Assembly (NCBI RefSeq): GCF_001457415.1
Contig: NZ_LN881721.1
Location: 434,001-498,000, forward strand
Direction: 5' to 3'
Length of the DNA stretch: 64,000 nucleotides
From: Gorillibacterium timonense
GTDB lineage: Bacteria; Bacillota; Bacilli; Paenibacillales; NBRC-103111
The position numbers and the translations under genes are program-made. The notes below the pieces were generated by a model, which saw only the letters and a list, made by a program, of their open reading frames with translations, searched no databases and had not been told where the DNA came from. Below, one piece after another: positions 24,526-33,466 of this stretch. Positions within the stretch are counted from its first letter, which is position 1. Every line of letters begins with the position of its first letter.

Positions 24526-25590
24526 ATGAAAGCAGCTGTCACTCACGCATTCGGAGAAAAACTGAAGATCGAGGAGGTCGAGCGTCCGAAGCCGGGGCCG
24601 GGTCAGGTGGTCGTCCGCATTCACGCTTGCGGCGTGTGCCATACGGACCTGCATGCCGCTAACGGGGATTGGCCGGTCAAGCCGAAGCTGCCGCTCATTC
24701 CCGGTCATGAAGGGGTCGGGACTGTCGAGGAGTTGGGAGCGGGGGTCGCCCATCTTCGCATAGGGGATCGGGTTGGCATTCCCTGGCTGTATTCCGCCTG
24801 CGGGCATTGCGAATTCTGTCTCAGCGGGCGTGAGACGCTATGCCTGGATCAGCAGAACGCAGGCTATTCGGTGGATGGAAGCTATGCTGAGTATTGTGTG
24901 GCCGCAGCGGACTACGTCGTGAAAATTCCCGATAACCTCGGGTTTATGGAAGCTGCGCCGCTCTTCTGCGCCGGTGTGACCACGTACAAAGCCCTGAAGG
25001 TGTCCGAGGCGCGCCCTGGCCAATGGGTATCCATCGTCGGCATCGGCGGGCTCGGGCATCTCGCGGTGCAGTATGCCAAAGCGATGGGGTTGAATGTCGT
25101 CGCCGTGGATACGGTCACCGAGAAGCTGGAGCTGGCGAAGACCCTCGGGGCCGATATGACCGTGAATCCGACGAAGGTCATACCGGCGGATTGGATCAAG
25201 GAGAGAATCGGCGGCGTGGAGGGGAGCATCGTCACCGCCGTCACCGCCAAAGCCTTCGACAGCGCATACCGCTCGCTCAAGCGGGGAGGGACGCTCGTGC
25301 TGGTCGGTCTTCCCCCTGAGAAGATGGAGGTTCCGATCTTCAACACCGTGCTGGACGGCACGCGGATCGTCGGGTCCATCGTCGGTACCCGCAAGGACCT
25401 GCAGGAAGCGCTCCAATTCGCTGCCGAGGGCAAGGTACGCGCCACCATCGAGTCCCGCCGTCTGGAGGACATCAACGAGATCTTCGCGGAGATGGCCAAA
25501 GGGGACATTCAAGGCCGAGTCGTGATGGATTATGGAGTCGAATCATCCCGCGAGCCTGCGATGGCGGGAGCCGCAGAGACTCGACATTGA
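24526..25590 (+). CDS. Zinc-dependent alcohol dehydrogenase (AdhP/AdhA type)
   Basis: 354 residues, medium-chain dehydrogenase. Catalytic zinc ligands are in [11 protein letters not shown] and GHEGVG; the four structural-zinc cysteines are in [15 protein letters not shown]; the NAD site is [17 protein letters not shown]. It oxidises primary alcohols such as ethanol or reduces acetaldehyde. ATG 24526 is chosen for the usual MKAAV start and 10-nt spacing to AGGAG; ATG 24520 is an alternative. Confidence 0.93.
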   Translation: MKAAVTHAFGEKLKIEEVERPKPGPGQVVVRIHACGVCHTDLHAANGDWPVKPKLPLIPGHEGVGTVEELGAGVAHLRIGDRVGIPWLYSACGHCEFCLSGRETLCLDQQNAGYSVDGSYAEYCVAAADYVVKIPDNLGFMEAAPLFCAGVTTYKALKVSEARPGQWVSIVGIGGLGHLAVQYAKAMGLNVVAVDTVTEKLELAKTLGADMTVNPTKVIPADWIKERIGGVEGSIVTAVTAKAFDSAYRSLKRGGTLVLVGLPPEKMEVPIFNTVLDGTRIVGSIVGTRKDLQEALQFAAEGKVRATIESRRLEDINEIFAEMAKGDIQGRVVMDYGVESSREPAMAGAAETRH

Positions 25591-25605
25591 GAGTGTAAGG
25601 TAAAA

Positions 25606-25648
25606 GTGCTCGGAGCACTGACCCCAGGGTCGGCGCTCCGAGCATTTA
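25606..25648 (+). terminator. Terminator after zinc ADH
   Basis: TGCTCGGAGC / GCTCCGAGCA arms (25607-25616, 25635-25644) with an inner TGACCC...GGGTCG stem, then ATTTATTT. Confidence 0.8.
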
Positions 25649-25763
25649 TTTGTGCGCATAAGAGGATGGTTAAAGATTGATTATAACGATTTTGTGGCCT
25701 GTAATCCCTTTCATGCTATCTTACAATGGTCTACATACTCATTCTATTCTCTGGAGGTTCCTC

Positions 25764-26765
25764 ATGAAAGAAGCACTGTTTCCGGTTCGATATACTCAAC
25801 TGCATCCGGATGCGCTGAAGAAAGAGCTGGCTGCTCGCTATGAATGGAAGGAGCCGATAGAGTGCCGTTTGTTCGATAGTGGTATTAATGATATCTACGT
25901 GGTGAGTGCCGGTGATAAACGCTGCTTTTTGCGGGTTGCGCTGACGGGTCGGTATGAAAGAAAGGATTATGAAGAGGAAGTCGCCATCATTAACACTTTA
26001 TCCGATCAGGGCATTCCGGTTGCGAAACCCATCCGTTGCAAGGATTCCTCTCTCCTCTGGGAGATCCATGCTCCGGAGGGAATCCGTCATGCGATTCTAT
26101 TTGCGGAGGCGAAGCACGCCCCTTCTGAAGATAAGGCGAAGCAGGCGCATCAACTGGGAAGCACGCTCGCTCAGCTCCATGCGATTGCAGACGAACAAAC
26201 CTTTACGGTCAGCCGGCCCGCCATCGATCTTCAACAGTTGATCGAAGAGCCCTTGAAAAAGGTCAAACCCTATTTCGAGCGTCGGAGCTCCGATTACCTC
26301 TATTTTAAGAATGCGGCGGAGCAGCTCGGCCGAGCCGTCGAAAGGAAACTGGGGTACGAAATGCCTTATTACGGATACTGCCATGGAGACATTCATGGCG
26401 GCAATGTGCATTTTGTTCAGGAGCAACCGGTGCTCTTTGATTTTGATTGTATGGGATATGGGTGGCGCGCCTATGACATTTGCGTTTTTGCCTGGAATGA
26501 AACCTTCGGTGATGAGGCCTATGTTCAGTCAGAAGCATGGACAGCCTTCTTGAGCGGCTATCTTTCGGTGCGTCCGTTAAGTAAAATGGAGGTGGAATCG
26601 ATTCCTGCCTTTGCGGCTTTGCGCGACCTTTGGCTGATGAGCCTTCATGCCGATGTCATCGAGCGAAATGCGGGCTGCTCTTGGTACAACGACGGGTATT
26701 TGGATTATCGCCTTCGAATCTTTAAGCTATGGTACGAACGCGCAGCTGCTTTCTTGACAGATTAA
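25764..26765 (+). CDS. Aminoglycoside phosphotransferase-like small-molecule kinase
   Basis: 333 residues of the APH/choline kinase/HSK2 fold. The catalytic loop is CHGDIHGGNVHF (HxDxxxxN) and the metal site DFDCMGYG. The N-lobe has FLRVALTG. Similar proteins phosphorylate homoserine, choline or other small alcohols; nothing here marks true aminoglycoside resistance. ATG 25764 is chosen for CTGGAGG 7 nt upstream, although the frame is open for 87 nt more. It is followed after 30 nt by a HAD gene. Confidence 0.82.
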   Translation: MKEALFPVRYTQLHPDALKKELAARYEWKEPIECRLFDSGINDIYVVSAGDKRCFLRVALTGRYERKDYEEEVAIINTLSDQGIPVAKPIRCKDSSLLWEIHAPEGIRHAILFAEAKHAPSEDKAKQAHQLGSTLAQLHAIADEQTFTVSRPAIDLQQLIEEPLKKVKPYFERRSSDYLYFKNAAEQLGRAVERKLGYEMPYYGYCHGDIHGGNVHFVQEQPVLFDFDCMGYGWRAYDICVFAWNETFGDEAYVQSEAWTAFLSGYLSVRPLSKMEVESIPAFAALRDLWLMSLHADVIERNAGCSWYNDGYLDYRLRIFKLWYERAAAFLTD

Positions 26766-26795
26766 TGAAACTTGCAGAATGGATGGTACGACTTC

Positions 26796-27482
26796 ATGAA
26801 CGAAAGGCTGACCGCCGTCATCTTCGATCTTGACGGTGTGATCGCGGACACCAACGACCTGTATGACCGGGCGAACCGGAGGCTCGCAGCGGAGCTCGGC
26901 ACGAACGTGACGGATGAGGAGAACGACTCGTTCAAGGGCATTCACCGCTCGCGGATCGTCCGCGCCATCGCCGCCAAGGCGGAGCTTGAGCTGACGGAGA
27001 GCGAAACGGTGGAGCTGGGCGAGCGAAAGAACCGCTATTACCAGGAGATGATCGAAGCGCTCAGCCCGCGGGATGCGCTTCCTGGAATCCCCCGCTTTCT
27101 TGAAGAGCTGTGCGAAGCCGATATCCGGCTTGGACTCGCCTCGTCCAGCTCGAACGCGTGGTTCGTGCTGGAGCGTCTCGGCCTGACTGCGTACTTCGAT
27201 GCGGTCGCCGATCCGCGCGCCGTAGCGGCGAAACCCGCGCCGGATCTGTTTCTCGCGGCCGCGCGGCTGCTTGACGCCGACCCGGTGCGGTGCGCGGCGG
27301 TCGAGGACGGCGAAGCCGGTCTCGCCGCCATCCGGGCCACGCCGATGTTCTCCGTCGGCGTGGGGAGCGCGCCCTATCTGCGGGCGGCGGATTGGAACCC
27401 GCTCTCGACGGCGGAGCTGTCCTGCCCGGAGCTGCTGCGCCGTTTCTCGGAGCAGCGGCGTGGGGAGCCGGGCGGCCGATGA
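26796..27482 (+). CDS. HAD superfamily hydrolase, beta-phosphoglucomutase-like
   Basis: 228 residues. Motif I FDLDGVIADTNDLY carries the nucleophile Asp; motif II is ASSSSN; motif III Lys is in AAKPAPDLF; motif IV is VEDGEAGLAA. The helical cap follows motif I and includes RANRRLAAELG and IHRSRIVRA. In beta-phosphoglucomutase these features interconvert beta-glucose-1-P and glucose-6-P. A generic sugar phosphatase is the alternative. ATG 26796 is preferred to TTG 26772. Overlaps sfsA by 4 nt. Confidence 0.83.
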   Translation: MNERLTAVIFDLDGVIADTNDLYDRANRRLAAELGTNVTDEENDSFKGIHRSRIVRAIAAKAELELTESETVELGERKNRYYQEMIEALSPRDALPGIPRFLEELCEADIRLGLASSSSNAWFVLERLGLTAYFDAVADPRAVAAKPAPDLFLAAARLLDADPVRCAAVEDGEAGLAAIRATPMFSVGVGSAPYLRAADWNPLSTAELSCPELLRRFSEQRRGEPGGR

Positions 27483-28453
27483 GATACCGCGAGATTATCC
27501 CCGCCATCCTCATCGCCCGCGACAGCCGGTTTCTCGCCCGGGTGCTCCTTGCGGGCCGGGAAGAGCGGGTTCATGTGAAGAATACGGGCCGTCTGCGCGA
27601 ATGGCTTGTGCCTGGGGCCGAGGTGTACCTGGAGCCGGCCTCCGGGTCTCCGCAACGCCGGACGGCGTACTCCCTGGTCGCCGTGAAGCATGGCGATAAA
27701 GTTGTAAATATCGATTCGCAGGCTCCCAATGAGCTCGTGCATGAAGAGCTGACCCGCTCGGACGGCTGGTTTCTGGATTGGATTCGCACCGGAGCGGGCG
27801 TTGGCCAGCCAAGCGACTCTACCGCCCTAACCGGTTTCACGTCCTGCTTGACCGTGGATGCGGCAGCCCCAGCAGCCTCGCCAGCGTATCCAGCCGGTAC
27901 CGATGTTCCCGCAACCGCTGCCGTAACTGCTTCTGTTTCCGCTCCTGCAACTGCTCTCGCAACCGCTCCCGCAACCGCTCCCGCAACCGCTCCCGCAACC
28001 GCTCCCGCAACCGATGCAGCCTCCGCTCCCACTCCCGCGACCTCTGCCGGCGAGCGGTCCGTCATCGTCCGGCGCGAGGTGCGCTTCGGCTCTTCGCGCA
28101 TCGACTTCTGCGCCGAGTCGCCCGAGGGCGGCCGCCTGTTCATCGAGGTGAAGGGCGTGACGCTGGCTAGCGGCGGCTGCGCCGAATTTCCCGATGCTCC
28201 GACCGCTCGGGGAGCCCGCCATCTGGAAGAGCTGACCGCGGCGGTCCGCGAGGGGCATTCCGCCTGCGTCCTCTTCGTCATTCAACTGGAGGGGGTTAGC
28301 ACCTTTTCTCCTTGCAGGCGAATCGATCCGGCTTTTGCCGATGCGCTCAGCCGGGCGGCGGCAAGCGGCGTGATCATTGCCGCTTGCGACTGTTGGGTGA
28401 CGCCGGGAGAAATTCGCCTGAATCGCCCCGTTCCTGTAATCGGACTCCAGTAG
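27479..28453 (+). CDS. sfsA: SfsA family DNA/RNA-binding protein with a large Ala/Thr/Pro insert
   Basis: 324 residues against about 230 in usual SfsA. The N-terminal OB-like part (LLAGREERVHVKNTGRLREWL) and the C-terminal nuclease-like domain (SSRIDFCAE, LFIEVKGVTL, FPDAPTARGARHLEEL, VLFVIQLEGV) are both intact. Between them, about residues 105-200 hold a low-complexity segment rich in Ala, Thr and Pro made partly by 12-bp tandem repeats (27959-28013). The insert probably forms a flexible linker. Start ATG overlaps the HAD stop; the frame runs open upstream but that is a shadow. Confidence 0.88.
   Translation: MRYREIIPAILIARDSRFLARVLLAGREERVHVKNTGRLREWLVPGAEVYLEPASGSPQRRTAYSLVAVKHGDKVVNIDSQAPNELVHEELTRSDGWFLDWIRTGAGVGQPSDSTALTGFTSCLTVDAAAPAASPAYPAGTDVPATAAVTASVSAPATALATAPATAPATAPATAPATDAASAPTPATSAGERSVIVRREVRFGSSRIDFCAESPEGGRLFIEVKGVTLASGGCAEFPDAPTARGARHLEELTAAVREGHSACVLFVIQLEGVSTFSPCRRIDPAFADALSRAAASGVIIAACDCWVTPGEIRLNRPVPVIGLQ
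27959..28013. repeat. 12-bp tandem repeat inside sfsA
   Basis: GCAACCGCTCCC occurs four times exactly (27959-28006), followed by a partial copy, with degenerate copies upstream to about 27910. It encodes (A-T-A-P)n in the sfsA frame. 12 bp is a multiple of three, so changes in copy number keep the frame. Confidence 0.92.
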
Positions 28454-28731
28454 CAGCTCGTCTGAACCGTCCAGTTACAGGTGCCGGACTCCAGAAGAAG
28501 CTCAACCGAACCTGCCGGTGTCCAAAAATAAAATAACCAATGGTTAATTCTAACGTAGTCGATAGGAATAGCTCGGATGAAACCGAGTAGTTAACTATAA
28601 AGTATTCAAGAATGTGGCAGTTCGTTTTGCACCGTTTTTGTAGGGGACACGTAGTAAAGCGTACATAAAGAAGGCGAAGAAGAAGGCATTGGAGAATCAA
28701 AAGAATTCGTTAGGGAGAGGGGCAGGAGAGT

Positions 28732-29238
28732 ATGGCACTCATCTTTCGCGACAATTTCTTCAGCGCAGGAGAGACGGAGATTCAGAATGAGGCGGGAGCG
28801 CCGGCGGGGAGACTCGACCTGAAAAGCGCCTTCAACGCTTCCATCGATGTGTATGACGGGAGCAATCGGCTGGTGTGCTCTGGGAAATTCCCGTTCTTTT
28901 CGGGCAAATGGTCCGTCCTCACCCCAGGCGGCGATGAGATCGGGCGGCTCCGTTCGCGCTTTAGCTTGGGCAGCAAGCGTTTTGAGTACGACGCCCGTCA
29001 CCGGGGGCTCTATGAAATCCGGTCGCCGCTTTTTTCAAGGGAATATGAGATTCTGGATGAATCCGGATCGCGCGTAGCGTTCTTCGAGAAGGTCAGCGGG
29101 TTTTTCTCCTCGGGGGCGTTTCGACTCACCAACTCGGCCATGAAGCTGAACGACTATGAGCTGGTCGCTGTCATCATGGGGATGTACGCCATCCAGAAGC
29201 GCAATTCGGCGGCGGCAAACAGCTCAGCAAATCCGTAA
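28732..29238 (+). CDS. LURP-one/tubby-C2-like protein
   Basis: 168 residues, beta-rich, resembling the LURP-one-related/YxjI (tubby C-terminal-like) fold: repeated strands around [55 protein letters not shown] and a C-terminal hydrophobic helix [21 protein letters not shown]. The function of this family in bacteria is unclear, possibly lipid or membrane association. Start has GCAGGAGAG. The 278-bp gap before it is AT-richer and shows no gene. Confidence 0.62.
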   Translation: MALIFRDNFFSAGETEIQNEAGAPAGRLDLKSAFNASIDVYDGSNRLVCSGKFPFFSGKWSVLTPGGDEIGRLRSRFSLGSKRFEYDARHRGLYEIRSPLFSREYEILDESGSRVAFFEKVSGFFSSGAFRLTNSAMKLNDYELVAVIMGMYAIQKRNSAAANSSANP

Positions 29239-29444
29239 GGGTTAGGCTCGCCCGAACTACGGAAGCGCGAAATTGCATTTTCGATACGGTCTATTGTTTC
29301 CTCCCGGCAACTCTTTCAATCAAAGTCTTCCAAAAATGCGCGGCTCCCATTATATTTTTCTTAAAAATTGTGTACTATAAGGAGATACAAAACCGCTGGC
29401 AGCGTATGAGGCCAATGGGAGATATCACGGAAGGGCTGGGTCCT

Positions 29445-31175
29445 ATGGAAACGGAAAAACCGACTTCATCGAACTTTATCAAGAACATCGTCATCGACGA
29501 TTTGAAATCCGGCAGGGAGAAGACCATCGTCACGCGGTTTCCCCCGGAGCCGAACGGCTATCTGCATATCGGTCATGCCAAGGCGATCTGCCTCAATTTC
29601 GAGCTAGCCGACGAATTTAACGGCAAGACGAACCTGCGCTTCGACGACACCAACCCGGTCAAGGAAGACACGGAGTACGTCGACGGGATCCTGAACGACA
29701 TCAAATGGCTTGGCTTTGAGTGGGATAACCTTCATTTTGCCTCGGATTATTTCGAGATGAACTATGAGAAGGCCCTTCTCTTGATCGAAAAAGGCAAAGC
29801 CTACGTCGACGACCAATCGGCGGATGACATCCGCAAGACGCGCGGAACCCTGAAGGAGCCAGGCAAAGACAGCCCGTACCGCAACCGGAGTGTGGAGGAG
29901 AACCTCGACCTGTTCAAGCGGATGCGCGCCGGAGAGTTCAAGGACGGGGAAAAGGTGCTGCGCGCGAAGATCGACATGAGCTCGCCCAACATCAACCTGC
30001 GCGACCCGGTCATCTATCGGATCAAGCATGCCCATCACCACCAAACCGGGGACAAATGGTGCATTTACCCCATGTACGATTATTCGCATCCGTTGGGCGA
30101 TGCGGTGGAAGGCGTCACGCATTCCTTGTGCAGCCTGGAATATGAAGATCACCGTCCGCTCTATGATTGGGCCGTGCGCGAATGCGAAATGGAGAATACG
30201 CCGCATCAATACGAATTCGCTCGCCTCAACCTGACGAACACGGTCATGAGCAAGCGGAAGCTGAAGTCGCTCGTGGATGCGGGAGTCGTGGACGGCTGGG
30301 ACGACCCGCGGATGCCTACGATCGCCGGTTTGCGGCGCAAGGGCTACACCCCGGAAGCGATCCGCAATTTCTGCCGCGAGATCGGCGTAGCGAAGAGCTA
30401 CAGCATCGTCGACGAACGGTATCTGGAGCACTTTATCCGCGAGGATCTGAAGCTGAAGGCTCCCCGGACGATGGCGATTCTCGATCCGCTCAAGGTTGTC
30501 ATCACCAACTATCCGGAAGGCGAGACCGAGTGGTTTGAGATCGAAAACAACGCCGAGAACCCGGACATGGGCACCCGGAAGGTCCCTTTCTCGCGGGAGA
30601 TCTACATCGAGCGGGAAGATTTCATGGAGAACCCGGTGCCGAAGTATTTCCGGCTGTTCCCGGGCAATGAAGTGCGCTTGAAGAGCGCCTATTTCGTCAA
30701 GTGCGTGGAAGCGGTGAAGGATGCCGACGGCAACATCGTCGAGCTTCACTGTACGTACGACCCGGAAACGAGAAGCGGAAGCGGCTTTTCCGGTCGCAAG
30801 GTGAAAGGCACGATCCATTGGGTGGATGCCGCCCACGCCGTTCCGGCGGAATTCCGCTTGTACGAGCCGATCTTGAAGGACGACGCCGACCTGAGCCAAG
30901 AGGCCGAGGAAGCGGCAGACGACATCACGAGTGAATCCGAAGAATATACCGGAGGAGCGGCCGGAGAAGACAAATCGTTCCTCGACAAGATCAACAAGGA
31001 TTCGCTGACCGTCTTGAACGGATTCATCGAGCCGGGTCTTACGGACGTGAAGGCGCATGACAAGTTCCAGCTGTTCCGTCATGGCTACTTTAATGTCGAT
31101 CCGAAGGATTCCGCTCCAGGCCGCATCGTGTTCAATCGCACGGTCTCGCTGAAGAGCTCTTTTGAGGTTAAGTAA
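29445..31175 (+). CDS. glnS: Glutaminyl-tRNA synthetase
   Basis: 576 residues, class I synthetase charging tRNA-Gln. HIGH-like motif is [16 protein letters not shown], the KMSKS-like motif VMSKRKL, and RFDDTNP is the Glx-specific signature. GlnRS-type (not GluRS) features include [15 protein letters not shown] and the C-terminal anticodon beta-barrels ([18 protein letters not shown]). ATG 29445 is chosen since conserved sequence begins soon after; in-frame ATGs at 29406 and 29415 are possible. No T-box could be found in the leader. Confidence 0.95.
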   Translation: METEKPTSSNFIKNIVIDDLKSGREKTIVTRFPPEPNGYLHIGHAKAICLNFELADEFNGKTNLRFDDTNPVKEDTEYVDGILNDIKWLGFEWDNLHFASDYFEMNYEKALLLIEKGKAYVDDQSADDIRKTRGTLKEPGKDSPYRNRSVEENLDLFKRMRAGEFKDGEKVLRAKIDMSSPNINLRDPVIYRIKHAHHHQTGDKWCIYPMYDYSHPLGDAVEGVTHSLCSLEYEDHRPLYDWAVRECEMENTPHQYEFARLNLTNTVMSKRKLKSLVDAGVVDGWDDPRMPTIAGLRRKGYTPEAIRNFCREIGVAKSYSIVDERYLEHFIREDLKLKAPRTMAILDPLKVVITNYPEGETEWFEIENNAENPDMGTRKVPFSREIYIEREDFMENPVPKYFRLFPGNEVRLKSAYFVKCVEAVKDADGNIVELHCTYDPETRSGSGFSGRKVKGTIHWVDAAHAVPAEFRLYEPILKDDADLSQEAEEAADDITSESEEYTGGAAGEDKSFLDKINKDSLTVLNGFIEPGLTDVKAHDKFQLFRHGYFNVDPKDSAPGRIVFNRTVSLKSSFEVK

Positions 31176-31214
31176 GCGAATTGCAGTTTAAAAGCTTGAG
31201 GAGGTGAAGGTTGA

Positions 31215-31448
31215 ATGTTGATACCGATTGTCCTGACAGTCATCTTGGTCGGATTCGCAGTCGGCTGGGTCCGATTGTTTGAGATCAAGCTGAGAGCGGA
31301 CCGAGTGATCGCGTTCGGTATTCTCCTCATCCTGGCGGGGAACGGCTTCGGAGGCGGCAAAAACAGTGTCGGTGTTACCTTCCTCCTACTGGGCCTTGCC
31401 ATCGGGCTGCTCGGCTTCTTCTTCGGTACTCCGAGGGATAAATCCTGA
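31215..31448 (+). CDS. Small membrane protein, function unknown
   Basis: 77 residues with hydrophobic segments at about 2-22, 31-47 and 50-70, containing GNGFGGGKNSVG. The ATG follows GAGGAGGTG at good spacing, and a terminator follows at 31489, so it is probably a real gene cotranscribed with glnS (39-nt gap). Confidence 0.6.
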   Translation: MLIPIVLTVILVGFAVGWVRLFEIKLRADRVIAFGILLILAGNGFGGGKNSVGVTFLLLGLAIGLLGFFFGTPRDKS

Positions 31449-31488
31449 AGCATTCGAATCTACGTTTCATCCCATCTGATAAAAGAGA

Positions 31489-31538
31489 ACGGACCTCGTC
31501 CCGCGCGTATTGCTGCGGAGTCAGGGTCCGTTTTTTTC
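31489..31538 (+). terminator. Terminator after glnS operon
   Basis: AACGGACC / GGTCCGTT arms (31489-31496, 31526-31533) around an imperfect inner stem, then TTTTTT. Confidence 0.75.
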
Positions 31539-31627
31539 TCCCAGTTTGAGTGAAGAAGGAATTTTCATCCATAAAATGGAAATATTTATTCTCAAGATAA
31601 CAATGCTCCGCCTATCGGGGAATATAC

Positions 31628-31656
31628 AACATTATACCAAATAGTGGTATAATGTT
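31628..31656. promoter_or_regulatory. Perfect palindrome over a -10 box
   Basis: AACATTATACC-7 nt-GGTATAATGTT, 11 bp each side. The right arm contains TATAAT (31648-31653), placed about 40 bp before the DUF5412 gene. A repressor bound here would cover the promoter. The regulator is not known. Confidence 0.5.
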
Positions 31657-31695
31657 AGAAAATAATTTAATTTATGGGATTTGCGAGGAAAAATT

Positions 31696-32118
31696 ATGAA
31701 CGAAAAGATGTGGAATGGTGACCTGTCAAATGAAAGTGAGAAGGAAAGAAAAAAAGTAAAAAGAAAGATACTGTTTTCATTTTTCGGTACTATAGCGTTT
31801 GTCATATGTCTTATCTTGTATGGTGTATACTGGGCTTTTTTTGATTTACAACGTATTCCAAAAGGAAAATTACTCACTCAACAGACTTCACCCGCTGGGA
31901 CTTATACCGTCAAGGCCTACTCCTCCGACGCGGGAGCTACAACGTCATACTCTGTAGTAGGTGAGCTAAACTACAATAAAGTGAACAAGAAGCCAAAGAT
32001 CATCTATTTTCAAAACAAAGAAGAAAGTGCCACTATCATTTGGAAAGATGATCACACGGTTATTATTAACAATAAGGAACTAGAAGTCCTCACTCAAGTT
32101 TATGATTATAGAAGATGA
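31696..32118 (+). CDS. DUF5412 family membrane-anchored protein
   Basis: 140 residues. One membrane segment (about 25-47) follows a basic, charged N-terminus; the outside domain has IPKGKLLTQQTSPAGTYTVKAY, YSVVGELNY and TIIWKDDHTVIINNKELEV, the pattern of DUF5412 proteins of Bacillus relatives. Function unknown. ATG 31696 is chosen for GCGAGGA upstream. The gene is clearly more AT-rich than its surroundings. Confidence 0.7.
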   Translation: MNEKMWNGDLSNESEKERKKVKRKILFSFFGTIAFVICLILYGVYWAFFDLQRIPKGKLLTQQTSPAGTYTVKAYSSDAGATTSYSVVGELNYNKVNKKPKIIYFQNKEESATIIWKDDHTVIINNKELEVLTQVYDYRR

Positions 32119-32213
32119 CACTCAACTATTTTGCAGCAAGTGATAACTGCGAGAGATGATTCTTTCATCATAAGAAGCACAGAAGACCAGCTTAGCTACT
32201 CAGAAATGGAAAA

Positions 32214-32263
32214 ACAATGGACCCCATCGCTGCTTTCCTCAAAGTAGCGATGGGGTCCATTGT
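32214..32263 (-). terminator. Terminator of minus-strand gene 32272-32586
   Basis: 18-bp perfect inverted repeat (arms 32214-32231 and 32246-32263, core CAATGGACCCCATCGCT), read on the minus strand into TTTT. Confidence 0.9.
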
Positions 32264-32271
32264 TGTCTTCG

Positions 32272-32586
32272 TCATTCTTCATCCTTCACCGACATGCGGT
32301 AATTCTTGAGGGCATCCAGGTTCATCTTCGAATTGCCGAGCTTGGGTAGCGGCTCGGAGGAGTTGCGGCTGTCCCGGGTAAGGCTCCGCAGATGCTCCAG
32401 CGCTTCTTCCTGCTGGTCGAGAATGACCGACACGGCTAGCAGCAGCAGCGCCCAGGTCCATCCCGACAGCCCAATCAACAGGGCAGTTCCCAGATGCAGC
32501 CCGTCCGCAAGAAATCCGTAATAGACGGCGGAGCTCAACGTGAGGAGGGCAAAGAGTGCGGCCAAAAATCGAAAGATGGAGCTCAT
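32272..32586 (-). CDS. Small membrane protein, function unknown
   Basis: 104 residues, two hydrophobic segments (about 5-25 and 33-58), then a charged helical tail DQQEEALEHLRSLTRD. Not recognised as a named family. It is followed by a very strong terminator and lies 3 nt after the RibD_C-like gene, so both probably form an operon. Confidence 0.6.
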   Translation of the reverse strand: MSSIFRFLAALFALLTLSSAVYYGFLADGLHLGTALLIGLSGWTWALLLLAVSVILDQQEEALEHLRSLTRDSRNSSEPLPKLGNSKMNLDALKNYRMSVKDEE

Positions 32587-32589
32587 GGA

Positions 32590-33336
32590 TCAGTCCCCTT
32601 TAGCGTAGCTTTCCTTAATAACCTCGTATTTCAATTGGACATAGGAATCTCCTAGCTGATTGCACTCCACTAGATTCATTGCTTTCAGTTTATTCAATTC
32701 CTCGACGCTTGTAATGGATGTTCCGTCGATTAACGTGTTCGTATCCTTTCCTCCCACCAATAGAGGTGCGATTACGATCGATACATAATCGATCAGATTT
32801 GCTCTTAGTAGTTCTCCGTTAAGGGTACCGCCCGATTGAATCGTGATCCTTTCTACTCCGAAACTTTCTTTTAAATCGATCATCATTTTTTCCAGATCAA
32901 TCTCAGGGTCGTATACCATCAACTCTAAATTATCATAGCGCTCTCTTACTTGAAAGGCGGGATGTTCTTTATGGTTTGTGACGATAAATAATTGATCTAG
33001 CCACTTGCACAAATACTCTACTCCATCTTCCGTTAAATGTGGTTTTCTATCGATGAGGATGAATCGGATATTTTGTTTTTTTCTTGCTTTTTTTCGATCA
33101 TTTACCCCGATCTTGGCCATGACTCTTCCCGTATTCAAGGAATACCGGTCCGTGTTTTGTTCCAGTTCGTAATAGTGAGGAAGCCCTTCCTTTACTCCAT
33201 CAATCGTAGACCAATCTCGATCGGGATCCAACTCATCGCCTGCACCGCTATTGATTTTCCCATCCAATGACATCAGCATAAATAAGGTTGTGATGGGGGT
33301 GCGTCTCATTCTCTTTGGATCTCCCATTTGACTCAC
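32590..33336 (-). CDS. RibD C-terminal/dihydrofolate reductase-like NADPH reductase
   Basis: 248 residues with the RibD_C fold: TLFMLMSLDGKINSG at the N-terminus, TGRVMAKIG, VERITIQSGGTLNGELLRANLIDYVSIVIAPLLVGGK in the NADPH-binding half. Relatives reduce pyrimidine or pterin-like substrates; here riboflavin genes are absent, so the substrate is unknown. The frame begins with GTG 33336, very close to AAGGAG; ATG 33327 and ATG 33306 are alternatives. More AT-rich than flanking genes. Confidence 0.8.
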   Translation of the reverse strand: MSQMGDPKRMRRTPITTLFMLMSLDGKINSGAGDELDPDRDWSTIDGVKEGLPHYYELEQNTDRYSLNTGRVMAKIGVNDRKKARKKQNIRFILIDRKPHLTEDGVEYLCKWLDQLFIVTNHKEHPAFQVRERYDNLELMVYDPEIDLEKMMIDLKESFGVERITIQSGGTLNGELLRANLIDYVSIVIAPLLVGGKDTNTLIDGTSITSVEELNKLKAMNLVECNQLGDSYVQLKYEVIKESYAKGD

Positions 33337-33374
33337 ATCTCCTTTTCAACACGCTCTAGATCGCGAAAATAGAA

Positions 33375-33414
33375 AAACGGCAGAACGCTGCATGAATACA
33401 GAGTCCTGCCGTTT
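33375..33414 (-). terminator. Terminator of the AraC regulator gene
   Basis: AAACGGCAG / CTGCCGTTT arms (33375-33383, 33406-33414); read on the minus strand, the stem is followed by TTTCT. Confidence 0.75.
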
Positions 33415-33466
33415 GGCAAAATCAAGACAACACCGCTGAAATTGCGAGGGGATCATTTGAGCTTTG

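Noticed and set aside
27959..28013. CRISPR-like array
   Set aside because: The units are 12 bp and contiguous without spacers, and they lie in a coding frame.
27778..28170. Frame with Arg-Asn-Ser repeats (RNRSRNRS) inside sfsA
   Set aside because: It is the alternative frame of the 12-bp repeat; the SfsA frame has conserved domains on both sides.
29239..29444. T-box riboswitch before glnS
   Set aside because: No conserved T-box sequence (TGGNACCGCG) or terminator/antiterminator pair could be found.
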